Below are positions 23,937 through 35,477 of a DNA stretch of 64,000 nt, piece by piece. The position numbers were made by a program, and so were the translations under genes. Position 1 is the first letter of the stretch, and each line of letters opens with the position of its first letter. Where the stretch lies: contig JBBHKE010002863.1 of NCBI GenBank assembly GCA_037447655.1, positions 62,001 through 126,000 on the forward strand, in the 5' to 3' direction. The notes under the pieces were generated by a model. That model worked only from the letters and a program-made list of their open reading frames with translations, had not been told where the DNA came from and did no database searches. The stretch comes from Zygnema cylindricum (lineage: Eukaryota; Streptophyta; Zygnematophyceae; Zygnematales; Zygnemataceae).

Positions 23937-25787
23937 TCATCTTGATGAGATAGTTACCTTGTTATTAACCTGTTTTTCTTGCAGTCTTTTGCTACTTCTC
24001 CTCCCCCCTTCAAAATCTGATGCCGGAATAGATGGTTCTCGTGGATTCTTATGAACAAACTCGGCTTCTCCCCTATCCCTTGATTCTGAATCAATTTCCA
24101 CCATGTCTTTTTCTTCGAGTAGAGTTGTCACTGGAGTTTCCACAGCCGAGTCCTTTTCGGTCTGATTTGTTCCTGCAAGAATGTCATCTTCTCTAAAACC
24201 TGGATAGTTAGGAAGCTCAAAGTCATCGGAAATTTCTGACTCAAATCTGATTTTTACTGACTTCGTATATTTGAAGGGATCCACAGACTTTCCTTCATCC
24301 ATAACTACTAGATGCTTTACTAAGATTATATCTTCCCTTTTTAGATCATAAACTCTATATCCTTTAACATCCTCATCATATCCTAATAAGTATCCCGGTT
24401 TTCCTTTAGGATCTAGCTTCCAATTGGACCGACCAGTATCTAGACTGAATACTTGACTGCCGAAAACCTTTAAGTGAGATATGTCTGGTTTCCGGCCTGT
24501 CCATCTCTCATAAGGTGTTTGATCTTTTATAGCTGAAGGAAAAAATCTATTCTTGAGGTAATTAGCACAGTTCATTGCTTCTGCCCAAAACCTTTTTCCT
24601 ATCTTTTTATCTGACAACATACTTCTAGCACTATCACTTAGTGTTCTATTTAACCTTTCAGCTACCCCATTCTGTTCCGGATTTTCTAGAACTGTCTTTT
24701 GATGTTGAACCCCATCTTCCCTCAGAAAATTCACAAACTGGTTAGAAGTATACTCTCCACCATTGTCACTCCTTACTCTCTTGATTGGAGTTTCATGGAG
24801 TTTTTCGCTCCATGCTTTATATTGTCTAAATCAATCCTCAGCTTCGGACTTGTTTTTCAAAAAATATACCCGGGAATACCGAGACCAATCATCAGTTATA
24901 GTCATCATAAATCTCTTCCCCCCCGGTGAGGGCACTTTAGCCGGTCCCCAAATATCTGTGTGTACTAGATCTAGAATTGTTTTTCCCTTATAGGTGGCTG
25001 ACTTAGGAAAGGGTAATCTGTGTGCTTTACCTTGAGCACATCCACTACAATCACTTATATCATCACTCTCATTGAACTGAATCCCTTCCACCACTCCCAT
25101 CTTTTTCATCTCTCTTATCTTATCTAGATTCACATGCCCAAGCCTCTTATGCCACATCATAATATCATGAACACCAGCATAATAAAGTTTCTTCTTTTCA
25201 TTACTTAAGATCAGCCTAAACATCCCATGGCTACCTTTCTCAGCAATGAAATAGACATCATCCTCAAAACTAGCAGTAAAGACTCCTTCCCTAGTGCTAG
25301 TAAAAAAACCCTTATCATCTAATACTGATGTAGAGATAAGATTTTTGTTCAACTCCGGAATAAACAATACATCGGAGAATGTTAATATGGATGTCTTTCC
25401 TTCTACTAACACTTTTAGATCTACCGATCCTACAAGAGTAGTGGTGACTATCCTCCCATCCCCGTACTCTATCTCTACGGTGGGAATCTTTCTTATCTTA
25501 GTGAACAGGTGTCTATCCTTACACATGTGAATGGAGGCACCTGAATCTACAATCCAGCCTGCTTCACCTTTCAATCTATCGTAAGCAAATTTCTGCCTTT
25601 GTGGAATTTCGACCTCATTTTTCGCCTCCAACTCCTCATCCAAAAGAAGCTCATCGTCCTCGTCCTCGGATTCAACCTCAAGTACCTGTGTGACAAGGGC
25701 CCTTTTCTTTCCTCTCGGGGTACCACCGATCTGCCTCTCCTTTAACCGAAGCTCGTTTAGCTTAGTGCACTCTGCCATATAGTGCAC
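23937..25787 (-). pseudogene. Copia protease-integrase region
   Basis: From 25787: protease with WIVDSGASIHMC; GAG-pre-integrase with MMWHKRLGHVN and CSGCAQGK; integrase with VHTDIWGP, SDNGGEYTS and PEQNGVAERLNRT (D, D, E residues). A TGA at about 24831 interrupts the integrase, with the same frame continuing beyond it. The C-terminal part has KNRFFPSAIKDQTPYERW and KVFGSQVFSLD, typical of copia. Confidence 0.88.
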
Positions 25788-26660
25788 GGTTTCTTACAAA
25801 AGTGACATAGACCTTTGGGAGCCCTTGGTTCGAACTCATCGGCCTGTTTTTTCTGCTCCCTATACCCATAGTTTCGACCGGTTTTCGGGGATCCCTGTTC
25901 CTCCAATCAGTCGCTGTTGCCAAGGCTTGGCCACTCTTTCCTGCCCTTCGGATTTCAATTGTATTCTCTTGAACGAGAATCATCCCTACCACTGAGTTCC
26001 ATATCCACCTTGAGTCAGGCAAGTCCTGCACACGGTAAACTATGTTCACGAACTCATCAGGTAACTTCATCAGTAAACAGTTAACCTTTTCTTTTTCACT
26101 CAAATCTTTTCCCGCACTCTGTAGCTCCATGAAGAGTGTAGCAAGCTCATTGCAAAAATCCAACATATTTCCCCCTTTGTATACATACTCCTTAACTTTC
26201 TGATCAACCAACTGTTGTTGCTGAATCGTACCACTTCGGTACATCTCTATGAGAGCCATCCAAAGATCGGATGCTCTTTCTACCTGCAAATGAGGACATG
26301 CAAGTCCTTGAGTGAGATGGCGTAGGATGAAGTGCTTTGCCGCCATATTGTTGAAGTCCCAGGTTTCAGTATCATTCTCCTCATTCCTCGGAATAGGTGA
26401 CATGAATGTCGAACCAGTTGCTATTGGTGTGATCGTCTCCTTCTCTTTACCTTTTTCCACCACCTCTCCTTTTGTTTCCTCCGTTGTAGGTGGGTCCTCT
26501 TTCCTGGTGAATCTAGTTCCTCCAAACCCTGGAGGAATTCCAAGACTTGATGGACGCCCCAACCGTCCACTCACTATCCCCCAAAACCTTTTTTCGAATA
26601 GAGCTCCTATCATCATACTTTCCCAGTATATGAAGCCAATTCCATTAAAGATTGGTACCC
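25788..26660 (-). pseudogene. Copia GAG region with broken zinc knuckle
   Basis: A UBN2-like GAG with WDFNNMAAKHFILRHLTQGL, ASDLWMALIEMY and VNCLLMKLPDEF. The knuckle CHFCKKP...HYMAEC is split between two frames near 25785, and a further frame change lies near 25880. Confidence 0.8.
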
Positions 26661-26664
26661 TATG

Positions 26665-26679
26665 GGTGGGCCCATAACC
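26665..26679 (-). other. Copia primer-binding site, half-tRNA type
   Basis: On the - strand the base after the LTR starts GGTTATGGGCCCAC. As I recall the plant initiator tRNA-Met, this is complementary to its anticodon-arm segment GUGGGCCCAUAACC rather than to the 3' end, as in Drosophila copia, which primes from a cleaved tRNA. Confidence 0.75.
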
Positions 26680-27731
26680 TGAAACTCTGAGACCTCCATA
26701 AGTCCTCAGAGTAGACAGCTTCCAAGAAGCCTCTAAAATAATCCTGACCCTTTTGTGTTCTAGCAAAAATAACTGCCACCTTGGCAGACAAAAACTCTGA
26801 CCACCTGCACCCCTGTGAAGGCAAGACTCCCCTGAGTCGGTAGCAAAAAGAATCTCTTAATTTGATCCCCTGAGCAGTAAGTTATGGAGGGTCAAAGTTG
26901 ACCTTTTATACAGAAGCTCTCTAGGAGAGAGGGTCCTATCTTCTAAATTTTTCTAAGTCCTATCTCTCTCACAGACTCTATCTACTGATGTACGGAACCA
27001 ATCAGAATTGAGTTCCGTACGCAAAAGTACAGTTGCCGGTGTACTTTAGGTACGGACATTGTACGACATGGCCTAAATGTCGACAAATGTCATATCGGGA
27101 TGCGGTACCATAATCTCCGGAGATTCCATGATCCAACGGAATTTCGCCACGCGTCATCCGATGTGGCGATGGCCACAAACCGCCGAAATCTTCCTCCGCG
27201 ATCTCGGCGCTAATCCCGGCCGTCCGATTAAATTCGGATTTAATCGTAGCCGTAATAAATACATGCGCGATATTTGTTTCACTTACGAAACAAATGCGCG
27301 GTATTGATTTCGAGTCCGAACCGTAATCCGTACTCTATATATTACTGGATCTATGTATCCCGTAATCTATTATAGTTAAATGAATTATCGTACGTATACG
27401 CATATAATTAATTATCAAACAATATAGTACTTAACATTAATTCTAGATCTAACGGCTAAGGCTACCGGCTATTTCCTGTCTGCCGGCCGGTAGGTACAGG
27501 GATCAAATCCTGCCGCCGGCGCATACCTTTTAAATAAATAAATAAACCCTAATATAAAATTCCCGTAAACCTAAGGATAGCCAAGGTAGCCATGGCTCTA
27601 GCTTCCTCTCCAACTTCTCAGTGACTGCGACAAGTTTGAGAGTTTGGAGAGAGAAGTTAGAGATAGACTGCCTCGACTTCTATATTTCTTTTCAGACCTA
27701 GAAAATACTAATAAAACCATTAGTTTCTACA
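26680..27731 (-). repeat. Copia 5' LTR
   Basis: 1052 bp, adjacent to the primer site. It differs from the 3' LTR by many substitutions and by extra bases near 27330-27350. It also carries the tRNA-like box GGGATCAAATCC at 27499-27510. Confidence 0.9.
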
Positions 27732-28415
27732 CCCCAATTGTGTTTGCAAAAAACCTATTGAATCCGACGACATCCATTTACTTTGTTGTTCGGGGGGGGG
27801 GTGAACGTACCGTCGCACATGATTTGGTTTGTGCTGCGGTTGCTGCCATTGGTGTTGAAGCAAGCTACATTGTGAAGCGGGAGGTTTCTCATATATTACC
27901 TCCTCGTCCCCAATCTAGTGGTCTCCAAAGCCCTCGGGTTGACTTGGTTTTCCTCCATGGGACAGGGCGGACTTTGGGTGATGCGGTCCTTACTAATCCG
28001 ATTGGGACCCACATTTCTTCTCGCGCGGCAGTGCATTCAGGCGTGGTGGCTCGGGGCGCAGCGACTTCTAAAGAAAGGGATCACGCTCACCGAGACCCGA
28101 CGAACCAGTTTGTTCCATTTGCCGCAGAGATTTTTGGCTCTTTGGACAAGTCTTTCGATGATTTTCTTCGCAACTGTGTTAAGAGAACTTCTGATTCTAA
28201 GGGTCCAAAAAGCCCTCCCCCAAGCCTTCTGGTTGCTTTTTATCGGCAACGTATATCGCTCGCCCTTCAACGAGCGCAAGCTGCAGCCCTTCTTCATCGA
28301 GGCATGGTGGCGGACGATAGGAGAAGCCTCTTAGACCTTCCTCCACGAGATCCACTCCACATCCACGATCTTTGGGGTGTGGAATCTAGTTTGCTGGGGT
28401 TGTGGGGCATCATAT
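27732..28415 (+). pseudogene. RT element, 3' coding part (endonuclease-like C-terminus)
   Basis: Begins with the duplicated CCCCA and continues the frame broken at 21297. It reads FVVRGGGERTVAHDLVCAAV, RVDLVFL, GDAVLTNPIGTH, then FVPFAAEIFGSLDKSFDDFL, followed by a basic tail and a stop at about 28413. The D...PFAxE arrangement resembles a PD-(D/E)XK-type nuclease of RT elements, an inference. Confidence 0.7.
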
Positions 28416-28640
28416 AGAGTGGGTTTTTCCTTTTTTGTCTAGTCATCATTGGTTTTTAGTTTAGTCTTGCTAGTAAGCCTAGTTGCTTTTGTTTTTCCTC
28501 ATTTGTTTGTTTTATTTTGCTTTGTTTTGTTTTCTTAGCTGCTAGCTCTTATAGTCTTTAAATGGTCTATTTCTTTTTTTTTTACCCCCTTTGTTTTTTG
28601 ATGGTTTTTCCATCGCACATTATGTAATAAAATGATGTTT
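28416..28640 (+). other. 3' UTR-like tail of the RT element
   Basis: T-rich sequence ending with AATAAA at 28626-28631. It probably marks the transcript end of the RT element. Confidence 0.4.
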
Positions 28641-29147
28641 TGCCATCTACTGACCTTCGCGGAAAGGATTTTGAATTTGAAATATGATAATGGCGCAATT
28701 CGAAACAGTGATAAAATACGCACGTACAGATATTAGAATTTTAAAACGTTTCTATAATATGAAACTTCGTGTCCCTACTGATACGACGTCCAAAATTTGC
28801 TTTTAAAATGTTTGACTATTCTTCATGTCTGAACTGACAGATATGTGGTACCAACCGCAACAAAGCACATAGGCTATTATTGCTTTGCTGACATGACCTA
28901 ATGCATAAGGCTGACCTTCCATTAGCAAAAAAGTGAGGTTGTTTATTGTAATCCATACTATTTTGTACCATTATCTATGCTTTTTTGTTCTTCAAAGATA
29001 ATATCTTTATTGTAAAATCTCCATAGTTAAAAGGCGTAAAATTTGACCGTGAGATGCTCTTCTTTTTTAATTCGAGACACCATCTCGCGAACCGTTCATT
29101 GTATGAATGACGTAACAAAGTAGCATAGACTCCCTAATCATCTACAA
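28641..29147. other. No gene recognised
   Basis: AT-rich sequence without coding or terminal-repeat signals. Confidence 0.5.
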
Positions 29148-30570
29148 TGGGTGTGTGCCCATGTGTTAAAGTAAGGATTATTTCTAGTCTTGTGTATCGG
29201 CAAAAAATTTATCGAACGGTGAGAGGTCCCCGATACATCGGTCAAAGACCAACAAATTCCTTATCGGCGATAACTTAAAAAAATATAGTTCGGATACAAT
29301 AGTATTTTATAATATATTGTATTATATTATTGACTTTATTTAGCGTGGTACGACTCGTGTAGCAATTTGTTCCATACTCTGTGTAACGGAATAACGGCGG
29401 TCCAGTACGACGGTATAAACCGTATAGCTAGACGGTATAAACCGTATAGCTAAACGGTGCAAACCGTACTGATATCGCCAATAGTTATTGTTATCGGTGT
29501 TATCGCCGATAAAAAACCGATATTATCAGTTGTTTATCGAGAATAACACCAATTTCGATATATCGTACCAGTATATGGATTATCGTCTACCCAAAAAAAG
29601 GCCCATATCGGTTATCGACAAATCCTTGCCGATACACAACACTAGTTTTTTCCTGTTATTTTCACTTAAAATTGGACTTGCAACGAGAATATCTTACGTC
29701 AAAAGAAAAATGGTAAGAACCAAAGTACATTTTGCGTCATCTTGGAACTTGGATGGTATGTCAATTTGGCGTTATTATCATCGTGACCCACTTCCACGCC
29801 ACGCCAGCTCATCTTCACACTTATACTGGAATCAAATCGCGACCTGATTTTAATTAAAATAATACCTTATTCAGGAATAAAAAAACGGTATCGCACTTGT
29901 GAAAACTCTTCGAAAAGTTTTGAACTTGGTAGAATACACGCTATTTTTTTCCTTGCTCGTCACGCGCATGTACATACAACAATGACAAGCATGTACGGAA
30001 TGTTATTCGTTGGGGTCTCGAACCTCCTTTTTCAATGATAGGTCATTTGCAAAACTTTACGTCGTCCTCGTCCTCGTCTCTCCCTCTTTCTCACTCGACC
30101 GCACCTCTTTCTTTCTTCCTTAAATGAAATGCAACAATAATAATATTAAATGAAAGATATGTTTTTTTCTTTATTTTTTGATTTGTTTGGTCTTAGTTTG
30201 ATGGCATATCGAATGATAAAAGATAAAAAAAAAGAAATCCGGTAGCCATGGCGGAAAATCTACTTACTGATGACGTCATAAGGTAGCATGACTTCGCTAT
30301 GTCACAAAGCCCTAAACATCTACAATGTCACAAAAACCAAGACGTGTAGAATCGTCGTTGTTTTTGTAGACGTCACCAATTTAAAGAAGTTTCGTAGTCG
30401 TCTTCATTTTGTTTTGTTCTCTCTCACACATTTTGTAGACGTTTACAACTCTCACGTATTTGAAGTCATGAAGGCGCAAGTAACGATTAAAATAAGGACA
30501 CTTTGAAAAGTACACTGTAAAATTTGCGCTGAAATCCAAAGTAACATTTCAAAGTTTTGGTTACATGGGC
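29148..30570 (-). mobile_element. R1 family, copy d, carrying a hAT-type MITE
   Basis: Reverse-oriented copy from GTGTGCCCATGTGTTAAAG to GGTTACATGGGCACAC. It follows the 10407-11407 copy over its length once the 29185-29644 insertion is removed. Both ends carry (GTGTG)CCCATGT, supporting short TIRs. Confidence 0.65.
29185..29644. mobile_element. hAT-type MITE, second member
   Basis: 460 bp, starting TAGTCTTGTGTATCGG and ending CCGATACACAACACTA. The flanks ATTATTTC and GTTTTTTC agree at 6 of 8 bases, an eroded 8-bp duplication. It is inserted inside an R1 repeat, so R1 copy d is older. Confidence 0.75.
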
Positions 30571-31469
30571 ACACATCGATTGGTATAGAAACTCCCACTT
30601 ACTACCCGTCGTTGCTCTTGTAAGGCGATCACCCTTTTGAAATTACGGTAGAAGGTCTTGATCGTCGGGTTGTACCCACATCTATAACTATCACATTTCA
30701 AAGTTCACTGATTCGTTATTGGACATGGGAACACCTTGAAAAGTACTAAGAAAAATCTTCGCTAAAATCCAAAATTCCATTCCAAAGTTTATTTACATGG
30801 GCACACGACATAACCGGATTTCAGTACTTTGTACTCTTCTAGAGGCAAAGTAGAAGTACGCTAGTAAAAAGCAAAAGTGTCACACTTCCGAAGGAGACTG
30901 AAACTTGCACGCTGTCGTCCGAATTTGGCGTTTTTTATAAGACGCCGCAAAAAAATTCTAGCATGCCAGATTGCTCGCGTAAGTACTCGTACAAATGTAC
31001 ACCTTTTACCAACGTTTGACACATGTAATTCGGTTGTTTCTACAATACGCGATGCATCGAGGGGTATTGATCTAATGGGATCAACTAGTGTGGATATTTC
31101 CTAGAGGTGACCATGTAGATGAACATGCGTCACGCCTGATCCATTTTAAATTATGTGTGTACTCAATCAATCCACTTAATGGTCAACGGTAAACGCTTAG
31201 GCTCCATCGCGGTTGTTTCGTGTCAAATAACAAATTTTGCATTTCTTGGCCGCCGATGATGTCAAGAAAGAGCATCGTACGGCCATCATCCTAGAGGATT
31301 TATTGTTTGACCCAAAAACTGAAACTGTGAATTTATCAACGGAAACTTTTGAAATTTAAACTCACTGAATCAGTTGTAAAGTACAAATCGTACATGAGTC
31401 ATTAAAAATGAAAAAAAATTGACAGCAAACATATTTTTGTTACCTGAAAAGAGAAAAACTTGATAAGTA
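30571..31469. other. R1 scrap and unassigned sequence
   Basis: 30721-30810 repeats the R1 end (GGACATGGGAACACCTTGAAAAG ... TTACATGGGCACAC). The remainder shows nothing recognisable. Confidence 0.4.
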
Positions 31470-32290
31470 GTTATGGTACTTTCGCGTGTAACCGAAACTT
31501 TAGTCTTCTAATTTTTTTCTAGCGAAGATTCTCCGTTCTACTTTCAAAGCATTCGTATGTAAAGAAATGAAATCGTTACTTTCGATTGTGACAGATGTAG
31601 ACGTGGGTGTAATTTGTGACGGTTGTAGACGACTACAAGACTCGTGACAATTGATGAAGTTTACAAAATGGCGACGGTTGTAGACGTCTAGCTACTTGCG
31701 ACATTGTAGATGTTTAGGGTTTGTTGACATTTTGATGTCATCCTCAAATTATGACATCGTCGACGTCACAAATTCTAAAACTTTTCGCTATGGTTTCCTG
31801 ATTTTGTTTTTAAGTCTTTTCTCACTCTACTTGCTATCAAAATAGGCCCAAAGATAGTAAAAAAAATGGTTTTTAGAGATCTTTCATTTGATATCATTAT
31901 TGACGTTTGTCATTGCAAGAATTGTGAGATAGACGCAGTAGTGGGAGAGGGAGAGAGAGAGATGCTCTTCACGAACTTCGATTTTGCGAAATGACGTCCG
32001 TTGGCAGAGACTCCCTCCACGGCCCTTGTACGGAAAAAAACACACGTAAAAATTTGACGCACAAGCAAGAAATGTGCAATGGGTTTTTTTTTTGGTACTC
32101 TTCGCACAAAAATTGTATAAACTTCCGACACGTGTGACAACTTCTGCCTATTTGCTCACCTCATACAACTTTCTTTAAAACGACCTCGCGTTTTATGTAA
32201 AGTTTGAACATGAGCTTGAAGGACGCGAAAGTGTGTCAAAATGTGCTAGGCGACAAATTGCATTGTGCTAGACGACAATTAACAGTACAC
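31470..32290 (+). repeat. Diverged R1-related copy
   Basis: Shares TGTAACCGAAACTTTA, TGTAGACG arrays, the GATGTTTAGGGTTT word, the ATCTTTCATTTGATA stretch and the following purine-rich block with R1 copies a and c, in the same order but with much lower similarity. Confidence 0.5.
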
Positions 32291-33119
32291 ATAAAGTTTA
32301 AACGTAACGCAACTTGTACGGTGGTAATTTCTTTTTTTTGGTACGGCTGCTGATTTTCTTGTTTTTTCCTAATTTACGGAGGAAAACGACAAAAGATAAC
32401 TGTAACTGTAGCACATGCATAAGTACCCTTACTGTGAAAAACTTGTGCTTCTTATACTTAAAGATATGCAGTTGGACACCATATAGGTATATACTACAAA
32501 CGTGAATCGTAATTAGTAATAAAGTTTTTTTCAACTCTTAAAACATGTTTTTTTGTACACACATATCGGATTGTGGATCTTACGGTTGAGATTGAAAGAT
32601 AATATTATCAAATTACAAATAGCGGTCTTAAATTGAAAATTGGACAAATGTGTAAGAAGAAAAGATGTTTTGAGTGGCGAAAAAATTATTAGCGCTAATT
32701 ACAATTCACGGAGGGTTTTCTAACGGTTTTTTAGGGTTTGTAGATAGTATCTTTACTTTTTAGTGCGGTGATACATTTAAAGCATGTAAAACATTTTTTA
32801 TCGAAAGTGCCTTACCACACTATTTAGGAGAGTCCAGTGTGGCAAGAAGCACAGGACCCCATGATCTGTATTTATCCGTACACTTTCGTGAAGCTTTCTC
32901 CGTCAGCATGGATGCGACAAACAGTCTTCGTCGCAACAACCCTCCACACTAAAAACGTGGGCCACACCTATTTTCGCTCCGCGACAAGCGCAAGCGTCCA
33001 AGCGCAGCAGCGGTCCTCCCAGGTGCTTTTCCAGCCGCGCAAACCGAGGCAACGCGGAAAAACCGTGAGCCGCTGGCGCTACGCCCGCATTTAGAGCTAA
33101 GGGAAAACCGCAGGCACAA
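32291..33119 (-). repeat. Unassigned DNA with inverted R2 copy (32885-33095)
   Basis: 32885-33095 is the reverse complement of a variant of 16140-16330 (GTCGCAAC hairpin, CACCTATTTTCGC, GGTGCTTTTCCAGC). The 32291-32880 part is AT-rich, with no gene seen. Confidence 0.45.
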
Positions 33120-34482
33120 GCATTCAAATTTGTGTATTCAAATCAGCATGATCATTATCATTGTAAAGTAGAATTTAAAGATCAATTATGAAATCAATTA
33201 TAAACTATAGCTTTCAATAGTCAATTGAACAATTATGGTTTCATTTCTTGTCTTTGTTATATGTTCAATGTTATGGATTTAATTATAAAACATTGCTGTG
33301 ATTTTTTGTAGAATGCTTTATGACCACCATCTGATCATTTCATAAACTTCTCGAATTATCATGTTTTATGTTGATCGTCCAATGTCTAATGTCCAATGTG
33401 TGTTAAAGATCGACGATATTCAACATATCGTATGGGCGCCAAAGTGAAAACTTTGGAAAATCGCCAAGCCGGCGATCAAACTCGAGACCTTGTGTTAGTC
33501 GTACACTAGCTCTACCAATTGAAATATATGCATGCAAGCGCAAGAAACCGAATTTACGGTAATGAACAGCGCACAGGCGGAACCAGCATTTATTGCGATG
33601 CACACGTGTGGAGTCCGAATTGGACATTCCTCCAACAAGGTGTAATGTCTAGTGCTCATTATACATTGTTGCCTAACTCATACATGTTCAATGCAATATG
33701 TTTGTGTAGTTAAAGTTTAATGTAGAATTTTGCTCCATTATTTTATTTCACGCTTTATGATTACTTGTGGTTACTATCAAGATACAAATGTAACTTCCAT
33801 GGTTATATCTCCACACCTTTTTTGAATTTTCTCTTATCAAGACCTTTATTTCAAACTAATTGAGTTCTTTTTCTACCATGCCCTCTTCTCTTTTCTTAAA
33901 ATATCGTTTCCTCTCTCTCCCCATCTCTCCCTCTCCTCTCCCTCCCTTGCAATTGTCCTCTTTCTCTTCCTTTTCTTACCCTACACCCATCACCCCTCTC
34001 CCTCTATCTCCCTCCCCTCCCCCTCCCCCTCCCTCTCCCTCTCGCCGTCCTCCATTTTCCAACTTGTCTTTTAACGCCCAACAGTACGAATCCAAAAGGA
34101 TATTTTGTCTTTTGTTATGTTTGGTTTCCAACTCTGAAAGCATCGACATATGTCGGGGCGGTGACCGATGATGTCACGGGAGATTGTGGGAAAAAATGTG
34201 TCAACTCTAAATATGGTTTCTATATTCAAACTCATGGAAAGGGGTTGGAGGACGCTTCTTATTGTTTGAACGGCGATCCCGATTATACGAAACCGGAAGA
34301 TATTTGGGGAGCAGGATGTTATACCAAAAAATGTCAAAAACTTAAAGGTAGGGAAATGGAAAAGTGATGGGATTCAAAGATTTTGAGTTTAGGTTTGGGG
34401 TTTTGGGGTTAAGATTTTGAATTACGACCAATCAAGGTTTAGACATTTGAAGAGATTGTTGTACAATGTTTGGTGTGGATTT
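33120..34482 (+). pseudogene. WSC-like paralogue, 5' half (module exon 34063-34347)
   Basis: This is an inverted duplicate of the 12.7-15.5 kb locus: intron from about 33120, CT tract 33900-34055, module exon 34063-34347 (285 nt, phase 1 to phase 1), then a homologous intron. The exon reads CLLTPNSTNPKGYF, GDCGKKCVNSKYGFY, YCLNGDPDYTKPED and KKCQKLK, ending at AAAG|GTAGGG. The position that should be the AG acceptor reads AA (34061-34062), and no AG occurs in the 40 bases before it. The reading frame of the module is otherwise intact. The intron is cut at 34482 and resumes at 62422. Confidence 0.7.
33411..33644 (-). mobile_element. Solo LTR of the TRIM family, tRNA-like
   Basis: Ends on the + strand are TGTTAAAGATCGACG and CTCCAACA; the flanks ATGTG and AGGTG differ by one base. 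On the - strand it contains TTTCAATTGGTAGAGC and GAGTTTGATCGCC, degenerate A and B boxes. The insertion is absent from the paralogous intron in the 15-kb region. Confidence 0.65.
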
Positions 34483-35033
34483 TGTAGAAGGTAAGGGCAT
34501 GGTGGGCGAAAGAGAGAGATATCGAAGAAAGATATCCAAGATGAAAGAGAAAGAAACCATGGCAAAAAAGAATACGCAAGCAAAAGATAAGACAAAAAGA
34601 AGAGATACAAAGGAGAAGCATAAGGAAAAGGTCTTCTCGATGCTCCATTTGAATGTACAAAATGAACAAAGCAAGTATCAAACCTTAAGATTTAAATTAG
34701 ACTGAAACGATGTTTACAAAGAAATCAAAGTGAAAAGGACAAAAACAAATAATAATGACGACAAAGTCATTAGACTGACAAAGTGAAGAATAGCGAAAGG
34801 AATCTTTAGTGGAATATGGGTCGGGCGTCAACATCTGGGCACGGAAATGGCCAAGTCGGGGATTGAACCCGAGACATATGCAAACCATACACTAGCTCTA
34901 CCAACCGAGCTACCCGACGGATGTGTACGTAAGTGCCTAATGCAGAATATATATGGTGATTAGCGACACACAGGGGAACTAGCATACAGCACGATACACA
35001 CGTGTGGAGTCTAAAGGTGAAAGTTCTCAAACA
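34483..35033 (-). mobile_element. TRIM-like element, 3' LTR side
   Basis: 34809-35033 matches the LTR at 62163-62421 (- strand start TGTTTGAGAAC...). It contains a tRNA-like segment at 34848-34918 with GGGTAGCTCGGTTGG and GGGTTCAATCCCC. The outer 34483-34808 part (+ strand TGTAGAAGG...) is not shared with the other LTR and may be an LTR variant or an extra insertion. GATTT lies at 34478-34482, the same word as after the other end (62422-62426). Confidence 0.6.
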
Positions 35034-35074
35034 CGCCCTCTCACGGTGTACTCCATCGCGTGTGGCTTGCCATC
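35034..35074 (-). other. TRIM internal remnant with polypurine tract and CCATC target site
   Basis: 36 bp of internal sequence. On the - strand it ends GTGAGAGGGCG just before the LTR, a polypurine-like tract. CCATC (35070-35074) is repeated at 62138-62142, so the gypsy element entered here. Confidence 0.6.
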
Positions 35075-35477
35075 TGTAAAAGGGACGGAATATCATAATA
35101 CACAGCAGAAAATACCAAAGACCTCCTCGTAGCTGCAACAATATCACACCACAAGGACAGGTAAAGGTTGCGCTTTATTACTCGAAGAAGATTACAACAT
35201 TCAGCGCTCGATGCGAAGGTCTACTCAAAGAGTGTCTTGCTGACTATGCCTACTTCAATATTTAAACTAACTAGCTGGTAGTCAACCTTGTATTGTACAA
35301 TTGTACACGTGGACCTTCACGGTCAACCGAGACAGATCTCAAAATATACTTCTAGAACAATATCGTTTTATCTACATTCCGCAGCATTGCTATACTGCTA
35401 AGCTGCGTTGCTCTGCTGCGCTGCTATGCTGCGCTGCTATGCTGCTACGCTACTAAGTAGCTACGCCGCTAAGTTAT
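35075..35477 (-). repeat. Gypsy LTR, truncated (3' LTR of the outer gypsy)
   Basis: Starts TGTAAAAGGGACGG on the + strand and follows the 61637-62137 LTR to the GCTGC-rich part, where the copia LTR at 35478 interrupts it. The other piece of this LTR was not found on the far side. Confidence 0.8.

Larger units (their letters stand above)
21298..27731 (-). mobile_element. Ty1/copia retrotransposon, complete but mutated
   Basis: A 6434-bp element with LTRs at 21298-22338 (1041 bp, 3' LTR) and 26680-27731 (1052 bp, 5' LTR), flanked by CCCCA at 21293-21297 and 27732-27736. The primer site next to the 5' LTR reads GGTTATGGGCCCAC on the - strand. It encodes GAG, protease, integrase, RT and RNase H in copia order. 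At least two frameshifts near the zinc knuckle, a TGA after SEAED (about 24831) and a frameshift near 23945 disable it. The two LTRs are clearly different from each other. Confidence 0.93.

Noticed and set aside
35395-35477. GCTGC/GCTATGCTGC run as an independent microsatellite
   Set aside because: It is part of the gypsy LTR and present in all LTR copies.
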